Source: DASUBV01 sp036501025 (GTDB lineage: Bacteria > Actinomycetota > Actinomycetes > Streptosporangiales > Streptosporangiaceae). Taken from it: a stretch of 64,000 bases of DNA. Positions 7,517 to 15,177 of this stretch are shown one piece after another (positions within the stretch are counted from its first letter, which is position 1; every line of letters starts with the position of its first letter). The notes beneath the pieces were generated by a model, which searched no databases, was not told the origin of the DNA, and saw nothing but the letters and a program-made list of their open reading frames with translations. The stretch lies in assembly GCA_036501025.1 (NCBI GenBank), contig DASYBB010000059.1:5546-69545 (forward strand), given 5' to 3'. Made by a program: the position numbers and the translations under genes.

Positions 7517-8535
7517 GTGAGTGCCCCCTGGCGGACCGATGCGCGGACGTAGCTGACCGTGACGACCAGCACGATGATGGTGAAGATCAGCGCGAGCGCC
7601 CCGCCCAGGCCGTAGCTCGGCGGGAAGCCGAAGGCCTTGTCGTAGATGTACAGGGACAGGTTGTACTCGTTCTGGTTACCGGGAAACCCGGTCAGGATGT
7701 AGGTCTGGGTGAAGATGTTGAAGTCCCAGATCACCGACAGCAGCAGCAGGACCAGGAAGATGGGCTTGAGCAGCGGGTAGGTGATCCTCCGGAACACGCG
7801 CGCCCGCGAGGCCCCGTCCACCCGGGCCGCCTCGTAGAGCTCGGCGGGCACGGTCTTGAGGCCGGCCAGCACCGAGACCGCGATGAACGGGAACGATGTC
7901 CACACCACCAGCAGCGTCGCCACCGTGTAGGCCTGCAGCGCGCCGGTGGTGGTCCAGTTGTACTGCGCCCAGTTCGTGCTGCCGACCAGCCAGGTGGGCA
8001 TCCGGGACAGTGCCCAGTCGACCAGGCCGCCGTCGGGGTTGAACAGCCAGTAGAACAAGACCGCGCCGGCCGTCGGGGGAGTGGCCCAGGCCAGCAGCGC
8101 CGCCCCGGCCACGAACGCCGACATCTTCTTGCCCAGCCGGTTCAGCAGCAGGCCGACCCCGGTGCCGGTGATCAGCGTCAGCGGCACGACGACGGCCGCG
8201 AACAGGACCGTGGTGCGCACCGACAGCCAGAACTCCGGGTCGGTCAGGGTGTGGGTGAAATTGGCCAGCCCCACCCACTGCGTGGGCAGGGCGCCGGTGA
8301 GCTGGGGGAGGCCATAGTCCTGGAAGGAAAACAGCACGACCTGCAGGAGCGGCCACAGCAGCACCAGCGCGATCCCGCCCAGGGCCGGGAGCAGCAGCAG
8401 GTAGGGGGCCAGCTTGTGCCGGCGGATGAAGGTCGCGGCGCGGACCCGCGCCGGGACCGGGGGTCGGGCCGGGCCGGAGCCGGGCGGGGGGCTGGCCCGG
8501 CGCACGGCCGGGCGGCGCTGGACGGTGTCCGCCAC
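7513..8535 (-). CDS. carbohydrate ABC transporter permease, MalF-type
   Basis: The partner inner-membrane subunit, 340 aa. After a cytoplasmic Pro/Arg-rich N-terminus (about 40 residues) come about six membrane helices and the EAA loop YEAARVDGASRARVFRRI. The stop overlaps the MalG-type start by 4 bp. It is separated from the binding-protein gene by a 141-bp spacer with a strong hairpin. Confidence 0.9.
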   Translation of the reverse strand: MADTVQRRPAVRRASPPPGSGPARPPVPARVRAATFIRRHKLAPYLLLLPALGGIALVLLWPLLQVVLFSFQDYGLPQLTGALPTQWVGLANFTHTLTDPEFWLSVRTTVLFAAVVVPLTLITGTGVGLLLNRLGKKMSAFVAGAALLAWATPPTAGAVLFYWLFNPDGGLVDWALSRMPTWLVGSTNWAQYNWTTTGALQAYTVATLLVVWTSFPFIAVSVLAGLKTVPAELYEAARVDGASRARVFRRITYPLLKPIFLVLLLLSVIWDFNIFTQTYILTGFPGNQNEYNLSLYIYDKAFGFPPSYGLGGALALIFTIIVLVVTVSYVRASVRQGALT

Positions 8536-8564
8536 TGGACTTGTCCTCTCTGGCAGCGAGCGCG

Positions 8565-8613
8565 GCCGCCGGGGCCGGAAGCCGGGGGCAAGAGCCGCCG
8601 GGGCCGGAAGCCG
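8565..8613. repeat. 20-bp direct repeat in the binding-protein/permease spacer
   Basis: GCCGCCGGGGCCGGAAGCCG occurs at 8565-8584 and again at 8594-8613, with 9 nt between the copies. Confidence 0.6.
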
Positions 8614-8622
8614 CCGGGCAGA

Positions 8623-8670
8623 TCCCGGGCCGGCCGCGCGCGGGGGGGGTGGCGCGCGGCCGGCCCGGGA
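8623..8670 (-). promoter_or_regulatory. perfect 19-bp stem-loop between binding-protein and permease genes
   Basis: Positions 8623-8641 are perfectly complementary to 8652-8670 around a 10-nt G-rich loop. It lies 7 bp beyond the binding-protein stop. In sugar ABC operons such hairpins partly end transcription or protect the 3' end, so that more binding protein than permease is made. No U-tract follows. Confidence 0.7.
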
Positions 8671-8676
8671 AGCCGG

Positions 8677-10026
8677 TCAGGACTCGCTGCCGGTATTCAG
8701 CACGTTCTGCAGCTCGGTGTTGGCCTTGGTGACCGTGGCACTGAAGTTAGCGCCCTGCATCAAGGCCTTCATCATGTTCGGGATGATCTGGTCCGTGGCG
8801 TCGGCGGTGGCCCAGTTCTTGCTGTTCAGCGGCGAGATCTGGGTCTGGCCGGCCGCCTTGGCGAACCCGGACATGATCGGGCTGCTGGAGTACACGCCGC
8901 TGGACAGCTGCGAGGTGAACTCGGGGAAGAAGCCCTGGGCGTTGGCGAACGTGGTGGCGTTGGACGGGCTGTCCATGACCTGAACCAGGTCCCAGGCGGC
9001 CGTCTTGTTCGGGGTCTTGGCCCACACGCCGAGGTCCGAGCCGCCCGCGAAGGCCGGCGCCGGGTTCGGGCCGCTCTCGCTCGGGATCGGGAACGAGGCC
9101 CACTGCGACTCGTGCGTCTTGCTGACCGCCTCGAGGGAGGACAGCGCCCACGGCCCGTCGATGTACATGTCCAGCGTGCCCTTGGCGAAGTCCTCGTCGC
9201 TGCCGCCGGACGTGGCGCCCGGCGCGCCCAGCTCGGTCTGGCCGATGTACTTGGCCGGCGAGACGTGCTGGGTCAGCAGCAGGTCGGAGTAGAACTTGAT
9301 GCCGGCCTCCGACTGCGGGGTGGTGAGGTCGGCGGTCCACTTGCCGTTGGACTGCGTCGCGACCTGGCCCCCGGCGCCCCAGATGAAGCTGACGATCCCG
9401 TTGGTGAAGTTGCTGGGCGCGCCGAGGCCGAACGTGCCGGGGAACTTCTTCTGCAGCAGCTCGGCGTCGGTCACCAGCTCCGCCCAGGTCGTGGGCGTGG
9501 AGGTGATGCCGGCCGCGGCGAACTCGTCCTTGCGGTACCAGATGCCGCGCACGCCGCCAAACCACGGCACGGCGAAGTTCTGCCCGCTGACGGTGTCATT
9601 GGCCAGGTTGCCGGCGATGATGCCCGAGCCGTTGGACCAGGCCTTGACGTTCGAGGTGATGTTGGCCAGGGCGCCCTGGCCGGCCACGCCCGGCGTGTCG
9701 GTGTTGCCCAGCTCGGTGATGTCCGGGCCGTTCTTGCCGCTGGTCAGGGCGTTCGTCCAGTCCGTGGTCCGGTTGGTCCACGGGATCCAGTCCACTTTGA
9801 CCTTGGTCTTGGCGTAGGCCGGGAACTGCTTGTGGAACTCGGTGACGACCCCGTTCATCCAGGTGACCTGCGACGGGACGGAGGCGCCCATCCGCCACAC
9901 GGTGAGCTGGGCCGGTGCTGCGGAGGATCCCGACGACGATGCCGGGCTGCTGGAGCCGCACGCTGCCGCGGCGGCTGCGAGAGCGACAGCCGCGCCGACC
10001 GCGGCTGCTGATCTGGTCAACTTCAC
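8677..10026 (-). CDS. extracellular sugar-binding lipoprotein of an ABC transporter (SBP family 1)
   Basis: A 449-aa solute-binding protein. A Lys/Arg n-region, an Ala/Val-rich core and a lipobox AAAAC place the lipidated Cys at residue 23, followed by a Ser-rich linker. The mature part resembles MalE/UgpB-type proteins (LTVWRMG..., WPGFGGVRGIWYRKDEF...). GTG at 10026 is preferred because GGGAG lies 8 nt before it; an in-frame TTG two codons upstream is only 2 nt from that site. The linked GH3 hexosaminidase and ROK repressor suggest N-acetylglucosamine, chitobiose or another amino-sugar oligomer as ligand. Confidence 0.9.
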   Translation of the reverse strand: MKLTRSAAAVGAAVALAAAAAACGSSSPASSSGSSAAPAQLTVWRMGASVPSQVTWMNGVVTEFHKQFPAYAKTKVKVDWIPWTNRTTDWTNALTSGKNGPDITELGNTDTPGVAGQGALANITSNVKAWSNGSGIIAGNLANDTVSGQNFAVPWFGGVRGIWYRKDEFAAAGITSTPTTWAELVTDAELLQKKFPGTFGLGAPSNFTNGIVSFIWGAGGQVATQSNGKWTADLTTPQSEAGIKFYSDLLLTQHVSPAKYIGQTELGAPGATSGGSDEDFAKGTLDMYIDGPWALSSLEAVSKTHESQWASFPIPSESGPNPAPAFAGGSDLGVWAKTPNKTAAWDLVQVMDSPSNATTFANAQGFFPEFTSQLSSGVYSSSPIMSGFAKAAGQTQISPLNSKNWATADATDQIIPNMMKALMQGANFSATVTKANTELQNVLNTGSES

Positions 10027-10181
10027 TGCCAAATCTCCCTTCCCGGCTTCGCTGTCGCGGAGTCCCGTCCACCGGGCGGACGGCTCCGGCCCTGCCCCGA
10101 AGGGGACGACCTGGCACCTTTAGGCTGGTACCGGCCGGGCTCAGCGGGGTCGCGGCCTGGACACGATCTGGGCAGAAACTA

Positions 10182-10198
10182 ACAGGAAACTTTCCTGT
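10182..10198. promoter_or_regulatory. 17-bp palindromic operator between the binding protein and the ROK repressor
   Basis: ACAGGAAA-C-TTTCCTGT is a perfect palindrome about 155 bp from the binding-protein start and 118 bp before the ROK gene. It resembles the AGGAAA-N-TTTCCT operators I recall for actinobacterial ROK regulators such as CsnR. The ROK protein encoded alongside is the obvious candidate to bind it and to control both divergent units. Confidence 0.72.
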
Positions 10199-10315
10199 AA
10201 GATAGATGTCGTTGTCATATTGAGACGTTGCGGGCATCCTGGCAAGCTTGCCTGTCGGGGCGCTGGACCGCCCGGGCCGCGGGCCCGGGCCGCCAGCGCG
10301 GGGAGTGAGTAACGC

Positions 10316-11533
10316 ATGGAGCGACGGCCGGGCACGCCTAGCCTGTTGCGGGAGCTGAACGACCGGGCCGCCCTGGAGCTGCTGCTCGCCAGCGGGCCGC
10401 TGACCCGGGCCCAGCTCGGCGCGCAGACCGGCCTGTCCAAGGTGACGGCCTCGCAGCTGCTGTCCCGGCTCGAGGAGCGCGGCCTGGTCATGGTGGCCGG
10501 CGAGCAGGCCGGCGGGCGGGGCCCGAACGCCGCGCTGTACGCGGTCGTGCCCTCCAGCGCCTACGTGATCGGGCTGCACGTCGAGCGGGACGAGGTCAGC
10601 GCGGGCGTGGCCGACGTGACTGGGACCGAGCTGGCCGTGGTGTCGGTCAACCCGAACGCCAGCCGCCAGCCGGTCGAGCTGGTCCGCGAGGCCGTGCTGA
10701 CCGCCTGCCGCGAGGCCGGCGTCTCGCCGGGGGCGCTGCGCGCCTTCGTGATCGGCTCGCCCGGCGTCATGGACCCCCGGACCGGCGACCCGCGGCTGGC
10801 GGTCAACCTGCCGGCCTGGCACGAGGGCGTGCTGGACGCGCTGCGCAGCGAGCTGGGCCAGCAGGTGACGATAGAGAACGACGTCAACCTGGCCGCGATG
10901 GCCGAGCGGGCGCTCGGCGCCGCCGCCGACGTCGAGGACTTCGTCCTGGTCTGGATCGGGGTCGGCCTCGGCCTGGCCACCGTGCTGCGCGGCCGGCTGC
11001 ACCGGGGCGTGGGCGGCGCGGCCGGCGAGATCGGCTACCTGCCGGTCCCCGGCGTGCCGCTGCCGCAGGACGTCACCCACCCCGCCACCGGCGCCTTCCA
11101 GTCCCTGGTCGGCGGCCAGGCCGTGCTGCCGCTGGCGGCCGGCTACGGCTTCACCGGGGCGACCCCGGGGGCGGCGGTGCAGGCCGCCGTGGCCGCGGCG
11201 GAGGCCGGGGACCGGGCCGGCGCTGAGTTCACCGCCGAGCTGGCCGCGCGCGTCGCGACCGGCGTGGCCGCCATCTCGGTCGTCCTCGACCCGGGGCTGG
11301 TGGTGCTCGGCGGGGAGGTCGGCCGGGCCGGGAGCACCCTGCTGGCCAGCCGGGTCGCCGCCGAGGTGAGCCGGATCTCCCCGGCCCGCCCCCGGGTCGT
11401 GCCCACCGCCGTGGCCGGCCCCCCGGTGCTGTGCGGCGCCATCCTGGCCGCCGTCCAGCAGGCCCGGGCCGAGCTGCTCGACTCCGTCGCCAGCCCTCAG
11501 CCCGCCGCCCCGATCGAGATCCCCGCGATCTGA
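10316..11533 (+). CDS. ROK-family transcriptional repressor
   Basis: A 405-aa regulator with an N-terminal winged helix (about 12-65, GPLTRAQLGAQTGLSKVTASQLL) and a sugar-kinase-like ROK domain. The ROK segment GVGGAAGEIGYLPVPG is present, but the Cys-rich zinc motif (C-x-C-G-x2-G-C) that usually follows is absent. The N-terminal HTH marks it as a regulator rather than a kinase. It is transcribed away from the sugar-uptake operon and probably represses it, releasing DNA when an amino sugar or its phosphate binds. Confidence 0.87.
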   Translation: MERRPGTPSLLRELNDRAALELLLASGPLTRAQLGAQTGLSKVTASQLLSRLEERGLVMVAGEQAGGRGPNAALYAVVPSSAYVIGLHVERDEVSAGVADVTGTELAVVSVNPNASRQPVELVREAVLTACREAGVSPGALRAFVIGSPGVMDPRTGDPRLAVNLPAWHEGVLDALRSELGQQVTIENDVNLAAMAERALGAAADVEDFVLVWIGVGLGLATVLRGRLHRGVGGAAGEIGYLPVPGVPLPQDVTHPATGAFQSLVGGQAVLPLAAGYGFTGATPGAAVQAAVAAAEAGDRAGAEFTAELAARVATGVAAISVVLDPGLVVLGGEVGRAGSTLLASRVAAEVSRISPARPRVVPTAVAGPPVLCGAILAAVQQARAELLDSVASPQPAAPIEIPAI

Positions 11534-11546
11534 CTGGGACGGGTAC

Positions 11547-12038
11547 TCACCGCCGGCGGCTGAGCGGGAAGGCGAACCACAGCCCCCCGAACAGGGCCGC
11601 CACGGCGGCGGTGATCACCACCGTCGGCGCTCCCGGCATGACGTAGCTCAGCACCAGCGCCACGGTCGCGCTCACGGCCAGCGCGACCGTGACCAGGCCC
11701 AGGATGGCCAGGATGTTGGCCGCCTTGACCAGGAACTCCTTCTGCTGCATCCGGAACAGGATCCGGTGAAAGGCGACCGGGGCCAGGAGCAGCGTGGCGG
11801 CCAGCGCGGCCAGCAGCAGGGTCGTCACGTACAGGTCGCGCTGAGCCCCGCTGAGCTGGGAGAACTTGTTCGTGAACGGGATGGCCAGCAGGAACCCGAA
11901 CAGGACCTGGACGCCCAGGCCCGCCACCCGCAGCTCCTGGAGCAGCTCAAGCAGGTTCCGGTCGTCGCGCTCCTCGGGCGTCTCGTTCCGCTCATCAGGA
12001 AGCTCAGTGGCCAACCGGCCCTCCTCCCGTGCGATCAT
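11547..12038 (-). CDS. DUF6328 family membrane protein
   Basis: A 163-aa protein. An acidic cytoplasmic N-terminus (about 40 residues, rich in Glu/Asp/Arg) is followed by about four hydrophobic helices: LGVQVLFGFLLAIPF, LLLAALAATLLLAPVAF, ILAILGLVTVALAVSATVAL and PTVVITAAVAALFGGLWFAF. The pattern LLQELRVAGLGVQVLFGFLL is typical of DUF6328. The function is unknown. The gene is divergent from the ammonia-lyase gene and convergent with the ROK gene. Confidence 0.75.
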   Translation of the reverse strand: MIAREEGRLATELPDERNETPEERDDRNLLELLQELRVAGLGVQVLFGFLLAIPFTNKFSQLSGAQRDLYVTTLLLAALAATLLLAPVAFHRILFRMQQKEFLVKAANILAILGLVTVALAVSATVALVLSYVMPGAPTVVITAAVAALFGGLWFAFPLSRRR

Positions 12039-12078
12039 GCTCGCGCAGGCCCAGTGTAGGCGGGCGCCCGGCGGCCAC

Positions 12079-12084
12079 TAGATT
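12079..12084 (+). promoter_or_regulatory. -10 element of a leaderless promoter for the ammonia-lyase-like gene
   Basis: TAGATT lies 6 nt before the ATG at 12091. The GCAGG next to the ATG is too close to serve as a normal ribosome site. Confidence 0.5.
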
Positions 12085-12090
12085 CGCAGG

Positions 12091-13581
12091 ATGGCCAACC
12101 CGATTGTCACGCTCGACGGTGCCTCGCTGACGACCGGCCAGGTCACCGCCGTGGCCCGGTACCACGCCCAGGTGGCCGTCGCGGACCGGGGCCGGGCCGC
12201 CGCCGCCGCGGCCGCGCGGGTCGCGGCGGAGGTCACCGCCCGCCGCCCGGTGTACGGCCGGACCACCGGGGTCGGCGCGAACCGGGACCAGCTCGTGCAG
12301 GGCGATGACGTCGAGCGGAGCGGCCTGCGGCTGATCCGCAGCCACGCCGGCGGCGGCGGCCCGCTCATCGCGGCGGAGCTGAGCCGGGCCATGCTGGTCG
12401 TCCGGCTCAACCAGCTGCTGGCCGGCGGGTCCGGCGTCGACCCGGGCGTGCTGGACGTGCTGGCGCAGGCCGTCAACGCCGGCCTGGCGGTGGCGGTGCC
12501 CACCCACGGGGCCATCGGCACCGGAGACCTGACCGCGCTGGCCGTGACGGCGCTGTGCCTGCTCGGCGAGCGGGACTGGGTGCCCGCGAGCGCCGCCCAG
12601 CCCCGGTTCGCGCTCGCCTCGTCCGACGCCCCCGCGTTCATGTCCAGCAGCGCCGCCACCATCGGCGAGGCCGCCGTGGCCTGCCACGACCTGGCCGGGC
12701 TGCTCACCGCGGGCACGCTGATCGCGGCGTTCTCGCACCTGGCCGTCGACGGCTCGACCGAGCCCTACGCCGAGCCGGTGCACCGCCGCTACCGCCGGCC
12801 CGGCCAGCAGGCCGTGGCCGCCCAGCTGCGGCTGCTGCTCGATCACGACGGCCGCCCGGCCGCGCGGATCCAGGACCCCTACGGCTACCGGGCGCTGCCG
12901 CAGGTGCACGGCGCGGCCGTGGACGCCGTCGCCTCCGCCACCGACGCCCTGGCCAGCGACCTCAACGGGACCGGCGAGAACCCGCTGATCGACGCCGCCG
13001 GGCACGCCGCCTGGCACAACGGCAACTTCCACACCGCCTACCTGGGCCTGGCCCTGGACGCCGTCCGGGCCGCGCTGTTCCAGACCTCGGCGCTGTCCGC
13101 CGCCCGGCTCGGCACCCTGGTCGAGCCGCGCTTCACCGGGCTGGCCCCGTTCCTGGCCGACGGGCCGCGGCCGAGCTCAGGCGTCATGATCCTGGAGTAC
13201 GTCGCGCACGCGGCCATCGCCGACATCCGGCGGCTGGCCGCCCCGGCCGCGCTGGGCAGCGCCGTCCTGTCCCGCGGCGTCGAGGAGCACGCCGGGTTCT
13301 CCACCCAGTCGGCCCGGGCCACCACGGACGTCGTCGCGGCCTACGGGCCGGTGCTGGCCTGCGAGCTCGTCGCCGCGGTCCGCGCGCTGCGGATGCGCGG
13401 CATCGAGCCGCCGCCCGGCCCGCTGGCCGACGCCCACGCCCGGGTCAGCGCCGCGCTGCCGGCCGGCCTGCTCGACCGCCCGCTCGACGAGGACCTGGCC
13501 GCCGCCCAGCAGCTCATCCCCGGCCTCGCCGACCTCCTCCAGGCGGCCAGCGAAAAAAACGGCCCGCCGGGCGAGCCATAG
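12091..13581 (+). CDS. aromatic amino acid ammonia-lyase / HutH-like protein with an altered MIO triad
   Basis: A 496-aa member of the histidine/phenylalanine ammonia-lyase family. Recognisable active-site elements are YGRTTGVG (the HAL YG-x-N-TGFG loop), QDPYGYRALPQVHGA, GENPLID...HNGNFHTAY and GFSTQSARAT. The tripeptide that cyclises to the MIO cofactor is Ala-Ser-Gly in characterised lyases. Here residues 143-145 are Gly-Thr-Gly (AIGTGDLTALA). Either Thr substitutes for Ser in cofactor formation or this is a lyase-fold protein with different chemistry. No hutU, hutI or hutG neighbour is present, so histidine catabolism is not supported. Confidence 0.75.
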   Translation: MANPIVTLDGASLTTGQVTAVARYHAQVAVADRGRAAAAAAARVAAEVTARRPVYGRTTGVGANRDQLVQGDDVERSGLRLIRSHAGGGGPLIAAELSRAMLVVRLNQLLAGGSGVDPGVLDVLAQAVNAGLAVAVPTHGAIGTGDLTALAVTALCLLGERDWVPASAAQPRFALASSDAPAFMSSSAATIGEAAVACHDLAGLLTAGTLIAAFSHLAVDGSTEPYAEPVHRRYRRPGQQAVAAQLRLLLDHDGRPAARIQDPYGYRALPQVHGAAVDAVASATDALASDLNGTGENPLIDAAGHAAWHNGNFHTAYLGLALDAVRAALFQTSALSAARLGTLVEPRFTGLAPFLADGPRPSSGVMILEYVAHAAIADIRRLAAPAALGSAVLSRGVEEHAGFSTQSARATTDVVAAYGPVLACELVAAVRALRMRGIEPPPGPLADAHARVSAALPAGLLDRPLDEDLAAAQQLIPGLADLLQAASEKNGPPGEP

Positions 13582-13638
13582 ATCGCGATTGCCGGGGCAC
13601 CTGGGCCGCGTAGCCCGACGAGCCCCCGGAGGCCCGCC

Positions 13639-14214
13639 ATGAAACAGCCCAGCCGGATGACCGGCGACCTCGCGCTCCGCTTCGACCGCGAGGTCACGCC
13701 CTACCGCAGCCAGCTGTACGCCCGCGCGCTGCGGATGACCCGCCGCCACCAGGACGCCGAGGACCTCGTCCAGGAGACCCTGGCGCGCGCGTGCGGCGCC
13801 TTCCACCGGTTCGACGGCGACTACCCCCAGGCCTGGCTGCACCGCATCATGACCAACACCTTCATCAACAGCTACCGCAAGCACCAGCGCGAGCCGCTCG
13901 TCCAGCTGGTCGGCGGATCCGAACAATTGGCTTTCCGCGAATCGCTGGATCCCTCCGGATTGACAGCCAAATCAGCCGAAACGATTGTGCTGGAGCGGAT
14001 CCCCGCCACTGAGGTGGCCGCCGCCCTCTACGCGCTGCCCGCGGAGTTCCGCCGGGCGCTGCTGCTCGCCGACGTCGAGGGGCTGACGTGCCAGGAGACG
14101 GCGGAGCTCATGGGGACGCCGCTGGGCACCGTGATGTCACGCCTGCACCGGGCCCGCGCCGCCGTCCGGGCCAGCCTGGCGACCACCGGGGCGGCGGTAG
14201 CTTCGAACCCTTAG
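13639..14214 (+). CDS. ECF RNA polymerase sigma factor, SigR/SigH-like
   Basis: A 191-aa ECF sigma factor. Region 2 reads ALRMTRRHQDAEDLVQETLARA (-10 recognition) and continues AWLHRIMTNTFINSYRKHQREP, the stretch that marks the thiol-stress group (SigR, SigH, SigE-like). Region 4 is ALPAEFRRALLLADVEGLTCQETAELMG...MSRLHRAR. GGAG 7 nt before the ATG sets the start. Group members are normally followed by an RsrA-type zinc anti-sigma gene, but none is present here: the next gene is convergent. The linker region around 13915-14005 is visibly lower in GC. Confidence 0.85.
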   Translation: MKQPSRMTGDLALRFDREVTPYRSQLYARALRMTRRHQDAEDLVQETLARACGAFHRFDGDYPQAWLHRIMTNTFINSYRKHQREPLVQLVGGSEQLAFRESLDPSGLTAKSAETIVLERIPATEVAAALYALPAEFRRALLLADVEGLTCQETAELMGTPLGTVMSRLHRARAAVRASLATTGAAVASNP

Positions 14215-14219
14215 CGGTG

Positions 14220-14251
14220 CGGATCGCCCGTCATTTGCGGCGGGCGATCCG
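14220..14251. terminator. bidirectional terminator between the sigma factor and the LigD-type polymerase gene
   Basis: CGGATCGCCCG (14220-14230) pairs perfectly with CGGGCGATCCG (14241-14251) around a 10-nt loop, 5 bp after the sigma factor stop and between convergent genes. Confidence 0.72.
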
Positions 14252-14265
14252 AACCCCTGACGGCG

Positions 14266-15177
14266 TCACGTCAGCTGGCTGAGGCGCTCGGCGGCCCTGG
14301 CCGCGCTGTAGCGGCGCCGTGGCATCCCGGCCCACGGGTCGTCGCCTTCCAGCCGGGCCGGCACGGTGGCCACAGTGAACTGATGCGGGCTGAGCCCGTC
14401 GTCGTCCAGCTCGGCCCAGTCCAGCGGGGTGGCGACCGGCGCGCCGGGCCGCCCGCGGACCGAGTACGGCGCGGCCGCGTGCTGCCCGTAGGCGTTGCGC
14501 ATCGCGTCGGCGTAGATGAGCCCGTCCCGCTTGTCCTTGCGCTGCTCGGTCGACACCAGGTCCGGTGCCCGGGCGGCCAGTACCCCGCCCGCGTGCCGGG
14601 CCAGCTGGCGCACCGCCTCGAAGTCGGTCCCGGCGTCGAGCGGGACGTGCACGTGCAGGCCCTTGCCGCCGGTGGTCTTCACGTAGGCGGTCAGCCCGAG
14701 GTCGGACTCCAGCAGCTCGCGCAGCACCAGCGCGGCCCGGCGCACCCCGGCGAACTGGTCGTCGTCGGGCGGGTCCAGGTCGAAGATCAGCTGATCCGGG
14801 TGGTCCAGCGACCCGACCCGGGACAGGAACACGTGCACCTCGACGCAGGCCTGGTTGGCCAGGTAGGCCAGCGTGGCGGGCCGGTCGCAGATGACGTGGT
14901 GCACCGAGCCGCCCTGCTTCGCCACCTCGGCGCGGGTGATCCAGTCCGGGAAGTAGTCCGGGGCGTTCTTCTGCAGGATCGGGTGGGCCGTGATCCCGTC
15001 GGGGTAGCGGATCATGGTGACCGGCCGGTCGGCGATCAGCGGCAGCATCCGGCCGGCCGCGGCCAGGTAGTACTGGACCAGGTCGCCCTTGGTGACGCCG
15101 TCGGCGGGGAACAGCTCCTTCTCGGGATGGGACAGCTTCACGGTGACCTGCCCGTCCCGGATCACCTCGCCGGTCAC
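14266..15177 (-). CDS. LigD-type primase-polymerase domain protein (NHEJ)
   Basis: A 303-aa archaeo-eukaryotic primase-like polymerase of the LigD family, which fills gaps in bacterial non-homologous end joining. Recognisable segments are VKLSHPEKELFP, the catalytic pair FDLDPPD and the TTGGKGLHVHVPL loop. GTG at 15177 overlaps the ligase stop (GTGA) and follows GGGAGGGG, so an upstream ATG is unlikely. Polymerase and ligase are separate genes here rather than fused. No Ku gene lies in the window. Confidence 0.88.
   Translation of the reverse strand: MTGEVIRDGQVTVKLSHPEKELFPADGVTKGDLVQYYLAAAGRMLPLIADRPVTMIRYPDGITAHPILQKNAPDYFPDWITRAEVAKQGGSVHHVICDRPATLAYLANQACVEVHVFLSRVGSLDHPDQLIFDLDPPDDDQFAGVRRAALVLRELLESDLGLTAYVKTTGGKGLHVHVPLDAGTDFEAVRQLARHAGGVLAARAPDLVSTEQRKDKRDGLIYADAMRNAYGQHAAAPYSVRGRPGAPVATPLDWAELDDDGLSPHQFTVATVPARLEGDDPWAGMPRRRYSAARAAERLSQLT

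Noticed and set aside
8251..10011. A 586-codon plus-strand frame opposite the sugar-binding protein and permease
   Set aside because: It runs through two well-defined genes and their hairpin spacer and shows no domain or ribosome site.
12091..13581. Naming the lyase-like gene hutH
   Set aside because: The MIO triad differs and no other hut gene is nearby, so histidine specificity cannot be supported.
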